Positions 17,238 to 26,772 of a stretch of DNA of 64,000 nucleotides are shown piece after piece; the stretch's first letter is position 1; every line of letters starts with the position of its first letter. The position numbers and the translations under genes were made by a program. The DNA comes from Actinoplanes palleronii. Its GTDB lineage: Bacteria; Actinomycetota; Actinomycetes; Mycobacteriales; Micromonosporaceae. Location of the stretch: positions 1 through 64,000 of the forward strand of contig NZ_BOMS01000026.1 in assembly GCF_016862315.1 (NCBI RefSeq). Direction: 5' to 3'. The notes under the pieces are model-generated. The model was given only the letters and a program-made list of their open reading frames with translations. It did not search any database and was not told where the DNA came from.

Positions 17238-18545
17238 CTAATCCACCGCTGCCGGCTGGGCGGCGAGCGCGGGGGCCCGGTCGGCCGGGTTCCCCCGCTC
17301 GCCGCTCGCCCGCCACCACTGCCCGGCCGGCAGCAGCGCGAACAGCGCCGCGGCCACCCCGAGAACCGCGATGGCGACGGCAGGCGTGATCAGGTCGCCG
17401 AGCACCCCGGCGGCGAGTGCTCCGAGACCCTGCGCCGCGGTGTTCACCGAACCGGCGATGCCCATGCCACGGCCGCGCTGCGCGTCGGGCAGCAGCCCGG
17501 CGAAGGAGGACGCCGCGATTACCGTCATGATCGCCCAGAACGCCTCGCCCAATCCGATCAGCACCAGAACGGCCACGGGTTCACGCACCCCGGCCAGCGC
17601 GATCAGCGGCAGACCAGCCGCCGCCGCGGCCACCGGGAAAACCCAGCCCGACCGTTCAGCCCCGGCGAACCTGCCGAAGATCGCGAGCCCGACGATCGCC
17701 CCGGCCGCGCCCGCCGCCATGATGAACCCGACCCATCGCGATGGAAGGCCCAGGCCGGCGGCGAGCGGGGCAGCCAGTGCCAGCGGCGCCGCGAGGAACA
17801 ACCCGGTGAACGTGGACAGGAAGGCGGCGCGTCTTCCGGCCGTACCCCAGACCAGATCGAACACCCCTGCCCCGGGCCGCCGAGCCGGGCCGGACCGCGC
17901 CGCCGGACGCCGCACGACCCGGTGAACGATGATCGACGCCGCCAGGGCGAAAGTCGCGCTGTCGAGCCACAGGCAGGCGGCCGGACTCAGTGCCGAGGCA
18001 AGCAGGCCGCCCAGTGCCAGGCCCAAGAACTGGCTGCCGTTGGACAGCATTCCTCGCAGTGCCATGCCCGTGCCGTACTGTTCCGCCGGCAGGACGTCAC
18101 GCAGCAGTGCCAGGTTGGCCGCCGCGTACGGTCCGGTCAGAAACGACGAGACAGCAACCAGACCGCACAGCAGAGACAGCGGCAAGCCCGGTACGGCCAT
18201 GACCGCGACGAGGGCGGCGCGGACCACGTTGACCGCTACCATCACGTCGCGGCGTGGGTGTCGGTCCGCGATTCCGGACAACAGGAAGCCGCCGGCGACC
18301 GCGGGCAGCAGGGTCAGCGCGATGGCGAAACCGCTGAGCCCGGCCGAACCGGTCCGGGTGAAGACGAGCACCGCCAGCGCCACCCGGGACAGGAAATCAC
18401 CGAAGACGGAGAGGGTCTCGGTCGACACCATCGCCCGGAACTCGCGGTTGCGCAGAACCAGTCCGAACAAGAGGAGACTCCTAAGAATGAAGGCCGGGTT
18501 TGCCACCGCGGAACCGTTTTCCGTCACTCTGAACGGCGGTCTCAT
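17238..18545 (-). CDS. MFS transporter
   Basis: A major facilitator of about 435 residues. The start region LRNREFRAMVSTETLSVFGDFLSRVALAV, the inter-helix motif SGIADRHPRRDVMVAVNVVRAALVA, and a GRGMGIAGSVNTAAQGLGALAAGV segment match the large actinomycete group of DHA-type permeases with 12 helices. The substrate is unknown. The start is unclear: ATG 18545 is used here, a GTG at 18506 and a TTG at 18470 with an AGGAG site are alternatives, and the latter would place the first helix normally. The gene was originally convergent with the MFS gene at 14590, about one codon apart, before the insertion sequence entered. Confidence 0.82.
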   Translation of the reverse strand: MRPPFRVTENGSAVANPAFILRSLLLFGLVLRNREFRAMVSTETLSVFGDFLSRVALAVLVFTRTGSAGLSGFAIALTLLPAVAGGFLLSGIADRHPRRDVMVAVNVVRAALVAVMAVPGLPLSLLCGLVAVSSFLTGPYAAANLALLRDVLPAEQYGTGMALRGMLSNGSQFLGLALGGLLASALSPAACLWLDSATFALAASIIVHRVVRRPAARSGPARRPGAGVFDLVWGTAGRRAAFLSTFTGLFLAAPLALAAPLAAGLGLPSRWVGFIMAAGAAGAIVGLAIFGRFAGAERSGWVFPVAAAAAGLPLIALAGVREPVAVLVLIGLGEAFWAIMTVIAASSFAGLLPDAQRGRGMGIAGSVNTAAQGLGALAAGVLGDLITPAVAIAVLGVAAALFALLPAGQWWRASGERGNPADRAPALAAQPAAVD

Positions 18546-18743
18546 CTGCGAGTGGAGCCGGTCCGATCGGGTATCCCGACCGGACCGGCAGGGTGGCGAC
18601 AGACGCACGATGCGATGCGCGATCTGTGCCCATTCACCGGAGCCGGGCACGCCGGTGGGCGCTCCTCGTGCTCGGATGAACGGCAGCCCGGCACCGGGAC
18701 ACGCCTGAACCGGTACCGGGCCTCAACTTCCCCGAGACGAAAC

Positions 18744-19688
18744 CTACCGACGGTGACTTGACGCCGAGTTGATCAACAAGGAAGCCGTGGAGACGTCCAC
18801 CAGTTCGTCGACTGACGATCCGAAGCCGCCTGAGTCCCGGGCGGTGTCGACGGCGTGACGGATCGCGGCATCCAGCTCAGCGTGCTGCGCCTCGGTGGTC
18901 ACGCCGCCCGCCTGCGCCGTCCGGTCCAGGCCGTGCAGCGACTCCCGCAGCAGAGCCCCCGCGGCCGCGACACGAGTCCGATTCGGTCCACTGTGGCTGG
19001 CGTCGTCGAGGGCTCCCCGCGCCATCCCGAGCAGCACCGCGGCGCCGCGCGCAGCGAATGCCGTTGCCGCGGGCAGGCGGTAGGCCCGTCGGGAGTTCCG
19101 CTCCGGGGTAAGGGATTTCAACAGCATGCCGACCTTCACGGTCGTGCGCTGCGCCACCACTGTCTCACCGTCGTCGAGCACCGAGACCGCCGATCGGGGA
19201 ACGAGACACCATCGCCGGTCGGCATCACCAACTGGCGACGCGGCCAGCAAAAACCAATCGGCGGTGCCGGCGGCGCTGACCACTTTCCAGCGGCCGGAGA
19301 GCACGTAGCCACGGAGCCGGCCGAGCTGTCCTGAGGTCACGATGAGCGGATCCGGCCCGTCGCCCCAGACGCGGCTCGTCGCGCCGGATCCGAGGCAAAC
19401 GGCGAGATGGCCGAGGTTGGCGTTCATCATCGTCCAGGCGGTCGGACCGTCGATCCGGGCCACCTGTTCGAGCACCGCACTGATCACGGACGGCGTTGCT
19501 TCGAAGCCGCCGAGCTCTCGCGGCGTGCTCAGCCGGAAGGCACCCAGCAGGCGCAGGATCTCGACCAGAGCGTCGTCGACCCGGCCGAGCGAGGTGCAAC
19601 GCCCGCGATACCTCTCGATCGCGGGACGAAGCACCTCGGGCAACTCCGCAGGCGTCACCGACCTCCGCGGATAGGTCAGAGCGATCAT
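18744..19688 (-). CDS. Acyl-CoA dehydrogenase-fold flavoprotein
   Basis: A 314-residue protein of the acyl-CoA dehydrogenase / group D monooxygenase fold (DszC- or HpaB-like branch). It has the N-terminal helical segment LLGAFRLSTPRELGGFEATP, then ARIDGPTAWTMMNANLGHLAVCL, and a middle beta-domain strand GYVLSGRWKVVSAAGTADWFLLAA. Family members have about 380 residues; this one ends early after DVSTASLLINSASSHRR, so the last helices of the C-terminal bundle are missing or divergent. It starts five bases after the stop of the GNAT gene and is the third gene of an operon with the acyl-AMP ligase, pointing to a modification of an activated acyl group. Confidence 0.72.
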   Translation of the reverse strand: MIALTYPRRSVTPAELPEVLRPAIERYRGRCTSLGRVDDALVEILRLLGAFRLSTPRELGGFEATPSVISAVLEQVARIDGPTAWTMMNANLGHLAVCLGSGATSRVWGDGPDPLIVTSGQLGRLRGYVLSGRWKVVSAAGTADWFLLAASPVGDADRRWCLVPRSAVSVLDDGETVVAQRTTVKVGMLLKSLTPERNSRRAYRLPAATAFAARGAAVLLGMARGALDDASHSGPNRTRVAAAGALLRESLHGLDRTAQAGGVTTEAQHAELDAAIRHAVDTARDSGGFGSSVDELVDVSTASLLINSASSHRR

Positions 19689-19692
19689 CGCC

Positions 19693-20169
19693 CTATGCGG
19701 CCAGACTGTAGTGCACGTACTGGTCGCTGCGGCTCGCCTCGAGCCTGTCCGCGACCACCGCCCGGACCAGGCGGTGCGCCGCCGAGTTCTCGCCGAGGAC
19801 GTACGCATTGACCCGGCGTTCCCCCGCCGCCGCCTCCCCGAGCAGGAAACGCACCAGGCCCGCGCCCACCCCCCGGCGCTGCCACGCGTCGACGATCACC
19901 ACTGCCAGCTCGACGTCCCCGGTGGCGTCCGGCCACGACTCCGCCCAGCCGATCACCTGCTCGCCGTCGAGCGCGACGACAATCAGGACCCGGTCGTCGG
20001 CCGAATGCTGCTCGATCATTTGGATGTACGCCCTCGGCAGTGACGCGGTGCCGACGCCGAAGCGACCGAACAGGCTCTGCGTCGAGAGCCCGCCGGCCGC
20101 CTCGACGATCCGTCCGGCGTCGCCGTCGCGCCAGGCCCGGATCCGGATCGACCGCTCGGGGCCGGTCAT
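19693..20169 (-). CDS. GNAT-family N-acetyltransferase
   Basis: A 158-residue single-domain GNAT. The central strand DVELAVVIVDAWQRRGVGAG carries the acetyl-CoA binding Q/R-x-x-G-x-G/A loop as QRRGVGAG. The start (MTGPERSIRIRAW) is a classic GNAT N-terminus and its ATG overlaps the stop of the acyl-AMP ligase gene (ATGA), so the two are translationally coupled. The position between a ligase and an acyl-CoA dehydrogenase-like gene suggests that it may transfer the activated acyl group rather than acetate, but this is inference. Confidence 0.82.
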   Translation of the reverse strand: MTGPERSIRIRAWRDGDAGRIVEAAGGLSTQSLFGRFGVGTASLPRAYIQMIEQHSADDRVLIVVALDGEQVIGWAESWPDATGDVELAVVIVDAWQRRGVGAGLVRFLLGEAAAGERRVNAYVLGENSAAHRLVRAVVADRLEASRSDQYVHYSLAA

Positions 20170-21716
20170 CGGGCCAGCTCCCGCTTCAGCGCCTTGCCAG
20201 TCGCGGAGAGCGGAATCTCGTCGACGAACGTGACGATCCGCGGGTATTTGTAGGCCGCCAGCCGCAGGCGGCTCCACGCGATCAGTTCGTTCTCGGTGAG
20301 CCAGGCGCCCGGTTTGGCGACGACCACGGCCTTGACCTCTTCACCGAGAGCCTGATCGGGAACTCCGATGACCGCCGCCAGCGAGACCGCCTCGTGGGTC
20401 ATGAGGACGTCCTCGACCTCTCGGGGGTAGACGTTGTAGCCGCCGCGAATGATGAGGTCCTTGACCCGGTCGACGATGTAATACCAGCCGTCCTCGTCGC
20501 GGCGTCCCAGGTCGCCGGTGTGCAACCAGCCGTCGCGCAGGACCTCCGCGGTCTCCTCCGGCCGGTTGTGGTAGCCGCGCATGACGTTGTGCCCGCGCAC
20601 CAGGATCTCGCCGACCCGGTCCGGGCCATCGATGGTGTCGCCGTTGTCGTCGACCAGTTTGACGTCGACGCCCCAGATCGGCACTCCGGCCGAACCCGGG
20701 CGGGCGGCCGAGCCGGGCTTGCTGAACGTGATCGTCGGGGAGGCCTCGGTCATGCCGTACCCCTCAAGGATCGTGACCCCGAAGTTCCTCCCGAAGCCCT
20801 CGATTATCGGGACGGGCAGCGCCGCACCGGCCGACAGAGCGCGCCGCATGCTGCCCGCGATCCGCGCGACGTCGGTCGCGTCGGTCATCGCGTTGAGCAG
20901 GCTCCAGTAGATGGTCGGCACGCCGGCGAGGAAGGTGATGCGTCCGGTCTCCATGATCCGCAGCGCGACACGGGGGTCGAACCGGGGAAGAAGCACCAGG
21001 GTCGACGCCGAGGCGAAGCCCGCGTGCATGTTCACGGTCGCCGCGAACACGTGCGACAGCGGCAGGACCACGAGGTGGGTGTCGCCGAGGTCGGTGCTGC
21101 CGAGCATCTGGTTGCCGGTGGCCGCGTGCAGCAGCAGGTTGGAATGCGTCAGGACGGCACCCTTGGGCCTCCCGGTTGTGCCGCTGGTGTAGAGGATCGC
21201 CGCCGGATCGGTCTCCTGGCGCATCACCGTCTCAAAGATCGGAGCGCGGCCACTCAGCGCCTGTTCGAGGGTCTCCGCTCCGACGATCGGTGATGCCGCC
21301 TCAGACGCCGCTGTGATCAGGAAGAACTGTTCGCAGCCGGAGGTGCTGAGGAATGCCGAGAACCCTTGTTCACCGATGGGCATTTCCGGGGTTCCGGCGA
21401 AGCAGAAGAACGCCTTCGCCCCGGAATCGGCCAGGAAGTATTCGACCTCCGCGCGGGTGGCAAGCACGTTCATCGGAACGACGACCGCACCCGCTTTGAC
21501 AATCCCGTAGTAGATGATTGGGAACCATTGTAGGTTCGGGCATGACAGCGCCACGCGGTCTCCCGGTGCGATGCCGCGGCCGGCCAGCAGGGCCGCAACC
21601 CGGCGGGCTTCGGCGTCGATGTCGGCGTAGGTCCAGTTCCTTGAGTCGAGGACCACGGCGGTTTGTTCGGGGTGGTTGCGGGCGCTGTCTTCGAGAAGCA
21701 TCGCGAGATTCAACAT
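20166..21716 (-). CDS. Acyl-CoA synthetase (AMP-forming)
   Basis: A 516-residue ANL-superfamily ligase. Motifs: A3 ILYTSGTTGRPKGAVLTH, A5 LEGYGMTEASP, A7/A8 GWLHTGDLGRRDEDGWYYIV with VDRVKDLIIRGGYNVYP, and the terminal catalytic lysine in LSATGKALKRELAR. It lacks carrier or condensation domains, so it should activate a free carboxylic acid, probably a medium or long fatty acid, to the acyl-AMP and acyl-CoA. It heads an operon with a GNAT gene (4-bp overlap) and an acyl-CoA dehydrogenase-like gene. The large AfsR-like regulator gene lies upstream on the same strand, 78 bp away. Confidence 0.88.
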   Translation of the reverse strand: MLNLAMLLEDSARNHPEQTAVVLDSRNWTYADIDAEARRVAALLAGRGIAPGDRVALSCPNLQWFPIIYYGIVKAGAVVVPMNVLATRAEVEYFLADSGAKAFFCFAGTPEMPIGEQGFSAFLSTSGCEQFFLITAASEAASPIVGAETLEQALSGRAPIFETVMRQETDPAAILYTSGTTGRPKGAVLTHSNLLLHAATGNQMLGSTDLGDTHLVVLPLSHVFAATVNMHAGFASASTLVLLPRFDPRVALRIMETGRITFLAGVPTIYWSLLNAMTDATDVARIAGSMRRALSAGAALPVPIIEGFGRNFGVTILEGYGMTEASPTITFSKPGSAARPGSAGVPIWGVDVKLVDDNGDTIDGPDRVGEILVRGHNVMRGYHNRPEETAEVLRDGWLHTGDLGRRDEDGWYYIVDRVKDLIIRGGYNVYPREVEDVLMTHEAVSLAAVIGVPDQALGEEVKAVVVAKPGAWLTENELIAWSRLRLAAYKYPRIVTFVDEIPLSATGKALKRELAR

Positions 21717-21794
21717 CGGAATCGATGCTATTGACGCACTCTGGAAACTGAGTGGAGGAAGACTTCCGGACGTATTCCACCGGACGCGTTCGCG

Positions 21795-24776
21795 TCATGA
21801 GGTGCAATCAGCGGGATGCTCCGAAAGCTGAAGGTCGGCCGTACCCGATCGGTCTTGTCCGGAATGGACCTGGGAGATCTTCTCGGCGAGGGCGGCGAAG
21901 GCGGCGCGCATGTTCTCTGTGCCACCGTCATGCAATTGCTGGAGTACGCCATCAGCGCGTTCCAAGGCCTGCTCGGCGCCGATGATGTCACCAGCCGAGA
22001 TCAGCATCTCGGTCAACTGCCGCAGCGCATCGAACCGCATCGGGCGATCACCGGCTCGCTGCGATATCTCGGCCGAGAGCTCGAGCTGTTCGGCCGCTTC
22101 CTCGATGCGGCCGTTCTCCGCCAGATTGCGTGCAATCGCGGTCCGGATCTCACGCTCGTCGAGGCTGCGCCCGCTCTCCTGGGCGAGCTTCAACGCCTCG
22201 CTCAGCGCATCATCCGAGGCGCTGAACCGTCCCAGGGCGGCCAGTGACTTGCCGATGAACAGCAGGCTGAGAAGCTCTCCCCGACGGTTGTTCAGGAGCC
22301 GGAACAACCACAGGGCCGTCGCGCTGCGCTCGAGCGCCAGGTCGTGCCGGCCCATCGCGTAGTACAGGCGGTAGTAGTTGGTGTGCACCAAGGCTTCTTC
22401 CAGGCGCATGCCCTGTTCCTCGAAGATGCGCAGGGCCTCGGCGAGCAGGACGATCGCCTCCTGGGTGGCACCCAGCGAATGGCGAGCGCCGGCGAGGCTA
22501 CGCAGCACGTGCGCCTCACCGATCGCGTCGTGGCTCTGCCTGGCCGCGTGCAGAGCCACCCGCATGATGTCCTCCCAATCCTGGTAGTAGCCCGCCCACT
22601 GCAGGTATTGCTGCATGGTGATGGCCAGCTGCCAGGGAACGATGCCGAATTCGGCGTCGGCTGCCAGTCGTACCGCTTCCTTGAGCGCCTCCCGCTGGCT
22701 CACGAACCAGGCGATGGCCTCGTCGTAGCTGGCCGGCCGTTCGGGGACGACGCCGGGCAACGCCGCAGGCGGGGCGATCGGCGTGCGGTTCGGCTCCAGC
22801 ACCACCTGCGCATTGAAGCTGCTGTGCAGGTAGTACTGGAGCAGGCGACTGATCGCCGCCTCCCGTTCGGTCACCGATTCCCCGGTGTGGAAGAGCTCTT
22901 CCGCGTACGCCTTGACCAGCAGATGTGAGGTAAAGCGCCCGTCCTCGTGCTCGGTGACCAGCGCGACCTCGGTGAGTTCGGCCAGCTCGGCCCGGGTCTC
23001 GTCGGCGCTGCGGCCGGACAGGCTCACGCAGGCCCCGGCGGTGACGCCCGAAGACAGAGCGACCGACAGTAGCCGGAACAGCCGGGCCGCGCCGGGACTG
23101 AGCTGCCGGTATGACCAGGAGAAAGCGGTACGGGGATCGCTCAGACCGCGACCGCCGGGAAATGCCTCCAGCCGTCGGGCGCCGTCACGCAGCTCGGCGG
23201 CCACGGTGACCAGCGACAGGTGCGGACGGGCGGCGATCCGGGCGGCCAGGATCGCCAGCGCCAGCGGGAGCCGGCCGCACAGTTCGATGATCTCATCGAC
23301 GACCCGTGCGTCACCGGCGGCGTCGGGCGTCCTGGCCGACAGCCCGGCCAGCCGGCGTTCCAGCAGCGCGCGGGCGCCCGGAAGATCGGGCACATCGATC
23401 CGGAGAAGGTGGGCTCCGTCGAACGCGGCCAGACCGGCCAGGGACCGGCGGCTGGTGATGAGCACGAGACTCGCCGACGAATTCGGCAGCAGCGGGCGTA
23501 CCTGTGAGGCGTCGCGCACGTTATCCAGCAGGACCAGTATCTGTCGTGACGCCGTCAGGCTGCGGTACATGCCGACACGCGCGTCGAACGTGTCCGGCAC
23601 GTCGGCCGCCGGCACGCCCAGCGCGTACAGCAGAGAACGTAGAGCATCGCCGGCCGGAACGCTCTCCTCCTCGCCGAGGTGACCCTGAAGATCGAGATAC
23701 AGTTGCCCGTCGGTGAAGTCGTCGCTCACCAGGTGCGCAAAGCGCGTGGCCAGCGTCGACTTGCCCACGCCTCCCATCCCGTCCATCGCGATGACCAGCG
23801 GGCTGGTCCGGCCGGCATCTCGCATCCCGTCCACGAAGCTGTGCAGACCGGTCAACTCGGCGTCGCGGCCGACGAACAGCGGGATGTCGGGTGGGAGCTG
23901 CGCCGGCCGCACCAGGGGAATCGGCCGGGCCGGCGTCGAAACTCGAACCGGATTCTCCGGTTCCGCGGGCGGCATCGTCGCCTGGGTGAGCGCCCGCCGC
24001 TGAGCGCTCTGTAGTTCATGACCTGGGTCGATGCCCAATTCGTCGGCGAGACGTGTCCGAATCGCGCTGTAGACCGCCAGCGCCTCGGCCTGGTGGCCGG
24101 CGGCGGCGAGCGTCGACACCAGGCTGGCGTGGACGGGCTCGTTCAGCCGGCTCATCTGCGCCGCCAGCCGCAGCGGGCCGATCATCCGCTTCGGCTGACG
24201 TACCTGGACGGCCACGTCGGCCGCAGCGGTCACGGCGTCGAAGAACTCGCCGTCGATGCTGGCAAAGGCCGCGGCGGCGTCGGCGCTGTCCGCGAGCGTG
24301 TCACCCGCCGGCCCGTGACACAGCCGCAGACCGTCAAGGTAGTGATCAAGCGCCTGGCCGAGCTCCCCGCAGCCCTGACTCGACTTCGCCTCGGCGATGT
24401 GCAAGCGGAACCTGACGAGGTCGAGCGTCTTCTGGCCCGCGGCGAAGCGGTATCCGGTCCCGTGTCGCAGCAGGTAGGAGCCGGAGGTGCGCCGGACCAG
24501 GTCGGGCTCCAGCAATCGGCGCAACGCTCCGACGTACTTGTGGATGACGTTCACCGCGCTGGCCGGCGCATCCGGGCCCCAGATCAGGTCGATCAGGTCG
24601 TTGGTGTTGACCGGCCGTCCCTCGCGGGCCAGGAGAACCGCCAGTAGGCAGCGCTGTTGACGAGGGCCACCGTCGAGCTCGACTCCTCCTCGCCACAGTC
24701 GTAGCGGCCCCATGATCTGTAGACGCAACGTATCGTCCACCCCGCCTGGCGAGGCGTCGAAGTGCGAACCAGTCAT
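21795..24776 (-). CDS. AfsR-like SARP regulator with NB-ARC and TPR domains
   Basis: A 993-residue regulator. Residues 15-105 form the winged-helix DNA-binding domain, 112-260 the BTAD domain, and about 300-560 an NB-ARC/AP-ATPase module with Walker A GMGGVGKST (333-341) and RNBS/Walker B ILVLLDNVRDASQVRPLLP. About 590-700 is a winged-helix linker, and from 720 on there are TPR-like helices. The architecture is that of AfsR of Streptomyces, an ATP-dependent activator of secondary metabolism, though the TPR part is only loosely similar. The order next to the acyl-AMP ligase operon on the same strand suggests it controls that operon. No cognate kinase is adjacent. Confidence 0.9.
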   Translation of the reverse strand: MTGSHFDASPGGVDDTLRLQIMGPLRLWRGGVELDGGPRQQRCLLAVLLAREGRPVNTNDLIDLIWGPDAPASAVNVIHKYVGALRRLLEPDLVRRTSGSYLLRHGTGYRFAAGQKTLDLVRFRLHIAEAKSSQGCGELGQALDHYLDGLRLCHGPAGDTLADSADAAAAFASIDGEFFDAVTAAADVAVQVRQPKRMIGPLRLAAQMSRLNEPVHASLVSTLAAAGHQAEALAVYSAIRTRLADELGIDPGHELQSAQRRALTQATMPPAEPENPVRVSTPARPIPLVRPAQLPPDIPLFVGRDAELTGLHSFVDGMRDAGRTSPLVIAMDGMGGVGKSTLATRFAHLVSDDFTDGQLYLDLQGHLGEEESVPAGDALRSLLYALGVPAADVPDTFDARVGMYRSLTASRQILVLLDNVRDASQVRPLLPNSSASLVLITSRRSLAGLAAFDGAHLLRIDVPDLPGARALLERRLAGLSARTPDAAGDARVVDEIIELCGRLPLALAILAARIAARPHLSLVTVAAELRDGARRLEAFPGGRGLSDPRTAFSWSYRQLSPGAARLFRLLSVALSSGVTAGACVSLSGRSADETRAELAELTEVALVTEHEDGRFTSHLLVKAYAEELFHTGESVTEREAAISRLLQYYLHSSFNAQVVLEPNRTPIAPPAALPGVVPERPASYDEAIAWFVSQREALKEAVRLAADAEFGIVPWQLAITMQQYLQWAGYYQDWEDIMRVALHAARQSHDAIGEAHVLRSLAGARHSLGATQEAIVLLAEALRIFEEQGMRLEEALVHTNYYRLYYAMGRHDLALERSATALWLFRLLNNRRGELLSLLFIGKSLAALGRFSASDDALSEALKLAQESGRSLDEREIRTAIARNLAENGRIEEAAEQLELSAEISQRAGDRPMRFDALRQLTEMLISAGDIIGAEQALERADGVLQQLHDGGTENMRAAFAALAEKISQVHSGQDRSGTADLQLSEHPADCTS

Positions 24777-25010
24777 GCTGTCGCCCCCTCTTTCCCGGTC
24801 GTCGCCGATGCCGTACTCCTCGCCGTTGCGGCCCGCAAGTCACGGCGCAGACTAGAGAAGGGCTCTGGACAAGTACTTGACCGGTTGTGAACCGAACGGG
24901 CGGAGATCCGCGTGGTGTGGGTGCGCATGCTTTGCTGATGCACGCTTTCGGCGGAAAGTTCGACCCGGGCGAGAAAGAATTTCTTCACCCGCCGGAGCTA
25001 CTGTCCGTAC

Positions 25011-26015
25011 ATGCTTCTCAGAACCACCGGACCGGTGTCAGCCAGCGAAACGGAGGAAATCGTTCACGCCGCCCAACAGGGCGACTCGCGTAGCTTCGCG
25101 CTGCTGTTCCAACTGCACTATCCGGGCATGCTGGCCACGGCGTACCAGTTGCTGGGCCACGTACCCGACGCGGAGGACGCCTGCCAGGATGCCGCCATCA
25201 CCGCATTCGGCCGGCTCGGCGATCTGAGAGATCCTTCCGCCGTACGGCCGTGGCTGCACTCCATCGTGCGCAACAACTGCCGCGCATTCCTGCGCGCCCG
25301 CCGGCCCATCCCGGTCGGTGTGGCCGGCGAGGATGTGCTTGCCTCAGCAGAGGACGACCCGGTCACCCGCATCGAGCGCAGCGCCCAGCGCGACTGGATC
25401 TGGCACGCCCTGAGGCAGTTGACCCCCGCGGCGCAGATCGTGGCGATGCTGCGCTACTTCACCGAGAACAACTCGTACGACCAGATCGCGGCGCTCTGCG
25501 GGATCCCGGTCGGTACCGTGCGCAGCCGACTGAGCGAGGCTAGGCGACAACTGTCCGTCACCCTTTCCCTCACCGGCGACGAACGCCACGAGGCCACCGC
25601 CGCGCTGAACGCCGAGCGCCGCGAGGAGGCCGTCTCGGTGCTGGCCGCGGTCGCGGACAGTGTGCCGCTGAGCCGCGTGGCGCAGCGCTGGGCGAAGGAT
25701 CTGAGCTTCCACTGGCCGGACGGGACCCGGACGACGGGACTACAACCGCTCATCGACATCATCCGGCTGGACTACGACGCCGGTGTCGGCCACGAGATCA
25801 CCGGGGTGGTCGCCGGCGTTGGCATCACGATCTGGGAAAACGCGTTCATCAACCCGCCGGAGGACCCGTTCCACTGCCCGCCCGGTGCCACCTGGCTGCT
25901 TCGCGAGAATGGCGGCCTGGTGACCGAGGTGCGATTCATGCGCACGCCACGACCGGCACTGCCGGAAGCCGACGGCTCTGAGGATCGAACTTTCTCCGGC
26001 CATGGCGACTCCTGA
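25011..26015 (+). CDS. ECF sigma factor with C-terminal SnoaL-like domain
   Basis: A 334-residue sigma factor of the extended ECF type (SigJ/ECF41-like architecture). Region 2 is DAEDACQDAAITAFGRLGDL with RPWLHSIVRNNCRAFLR, region 4 is YDQIAALCGIPVGTVRSRLS, and a C-terminal domain of about 110 residues (from LSRVAQRWAKDLSFHWPDG) has an NTF2/SnoaL look. In such factors the extra domain modulates activity in place of an anti-sigma factor, and none is encoded next to it. Its 3' end overlaps the region just before a GNAT gene start, so the two are likely co-transcribed. The target promoters are unknown. Confidence 0.85.
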   Translation: MLLRTTGPVSASETEEIVHAAQQGDSRSFALLFQLHYPGMLATAYQLLGHVPDAEDACQDAAITAFGRLGDLRDPSAVRPWLHSIVRNNCRAFLRARRPIPVGVAGEDVLASAEDDPVTRIERSAQRDWIWHALRQLTPAAQIVAMLRYFTENNSYDQIAALCGIPVGTVRSRLSEARRQLSVTLSLTGDERHEATAALNAERREEAVSVLAAVADSVPLSRVAQRWAKDLSFHWPDGTRTTGLQPLIDIIRLDYDAGVGHEITGVVAGVGITIWENAFINPPEDPFHCPPGATWLLRENGGLVTEVRFMRTPRPALPEADGSEDRTFSGHGDS

Positions 26016-26025
26016 GGGTATGACC

Positions 26026-26772
26026 ATGAAATCCATCCACGATCTGGAGCCGCAACTCGCGGCCAACCGCCGCTACTGGGGCGGCTGGGACGGCGACACA
26101 CTCGACGACGACCTGCCGATCTATCGGACCGACATCCCGCACATCCTGCTCAACGGGGTGCTGCGGGTCCGGAACCGGCCGATCGAGGACGCGATCGCGG
26201 AGGCCAAGGAGCGGCTGACCGGTTCCCGTTGGAGCTGGTGGGTCCAGCGGGACAGCGACGAGGGTACGGCCGAGAGCCTGCTGGCGCACGGCGCGAAGCA
26301 GATCAGCCACACGCCGATCATGGCGGTGGACGTCACCACGGTCGCCGCGCCGGTAGTTCCGGAAGGCTTGAGCATTCGCCTCGCCGTAGAACCGGCCGAG
26401 ATCGAGCGGTACGTCGGGACCTGGGCCGGTCCGCTCGGTGTCACCGGCGACCTCGGCATCGTCGTCGAGCGGGAGCTGAACTTCTACCCCGACATGGTGC
26501 GGCTCGCGGGCGTCGTCGACGGCAAGACCGTGGGCACGTGCACACTCTCCCTCGGCACCGCGGACGTCGGCGGCCTCTACACCATCGCCACCGACCCCGA
26601 CTATCGCCGGCGCGGCATCGCGTCCGCGCTGACCCTGGAGGCGTTGCGGATCACCCGGGAAACCGGCCGACGATTCGCCACCCTCCAGTCCAGCAGTGAC
26701 GGCCTTCCGGTCTACGAGAAGATCGGCTTCCAGACCGTGGCCCACTACGACCTTTACCAGCTGCCCGAGTGA
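26026..26772 (+). CDS. GNAT-family N-acetyltransferase
   Basis: A 248-residue GNAT protein. The C-terminal half has ADVGGLYTIATDPDYRRRGI with the acetyl-CoA loop RRRGIASALT, and ends in the common LPVYEKIGFQTVAHYDLYQ. The N-terminal part (KSIHDLEPQLAANRRYWGGW) is typical of the long two-lobed type. The ATG at 26026 is seven bases after a GAGGG site which overlaps the stop region of the sigma factor gene; in-frame ATGs at 26002 and 26020 are less well placed. Its last 19 bp overlap the 3' end of the convergent hydrolase gene. The acceptor substrate is unknown. Confidence 0.85.
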   Translation: MKSIHDLEPQLAANRRYWGGWDGDTLDDDLPIYRTDIPHILLNGVLRVRNRPIEDAIAEAKERLTGSRWSWWVQRDSDEGTAESLLAHGAKQISHTPIMAVDVTTVAAPVVPEGLSIRLAVEPAEIERYVGTWAGPLGVTGDLGIVVERELNFYPDMVRLAGVVDGKTVGTCTLSLGTADVGGLYTIATDPDYRRRGIASALTLEALRITRETGRRFATLQSSSDGLPVYEKIGFQTVAHYDLYQLPE

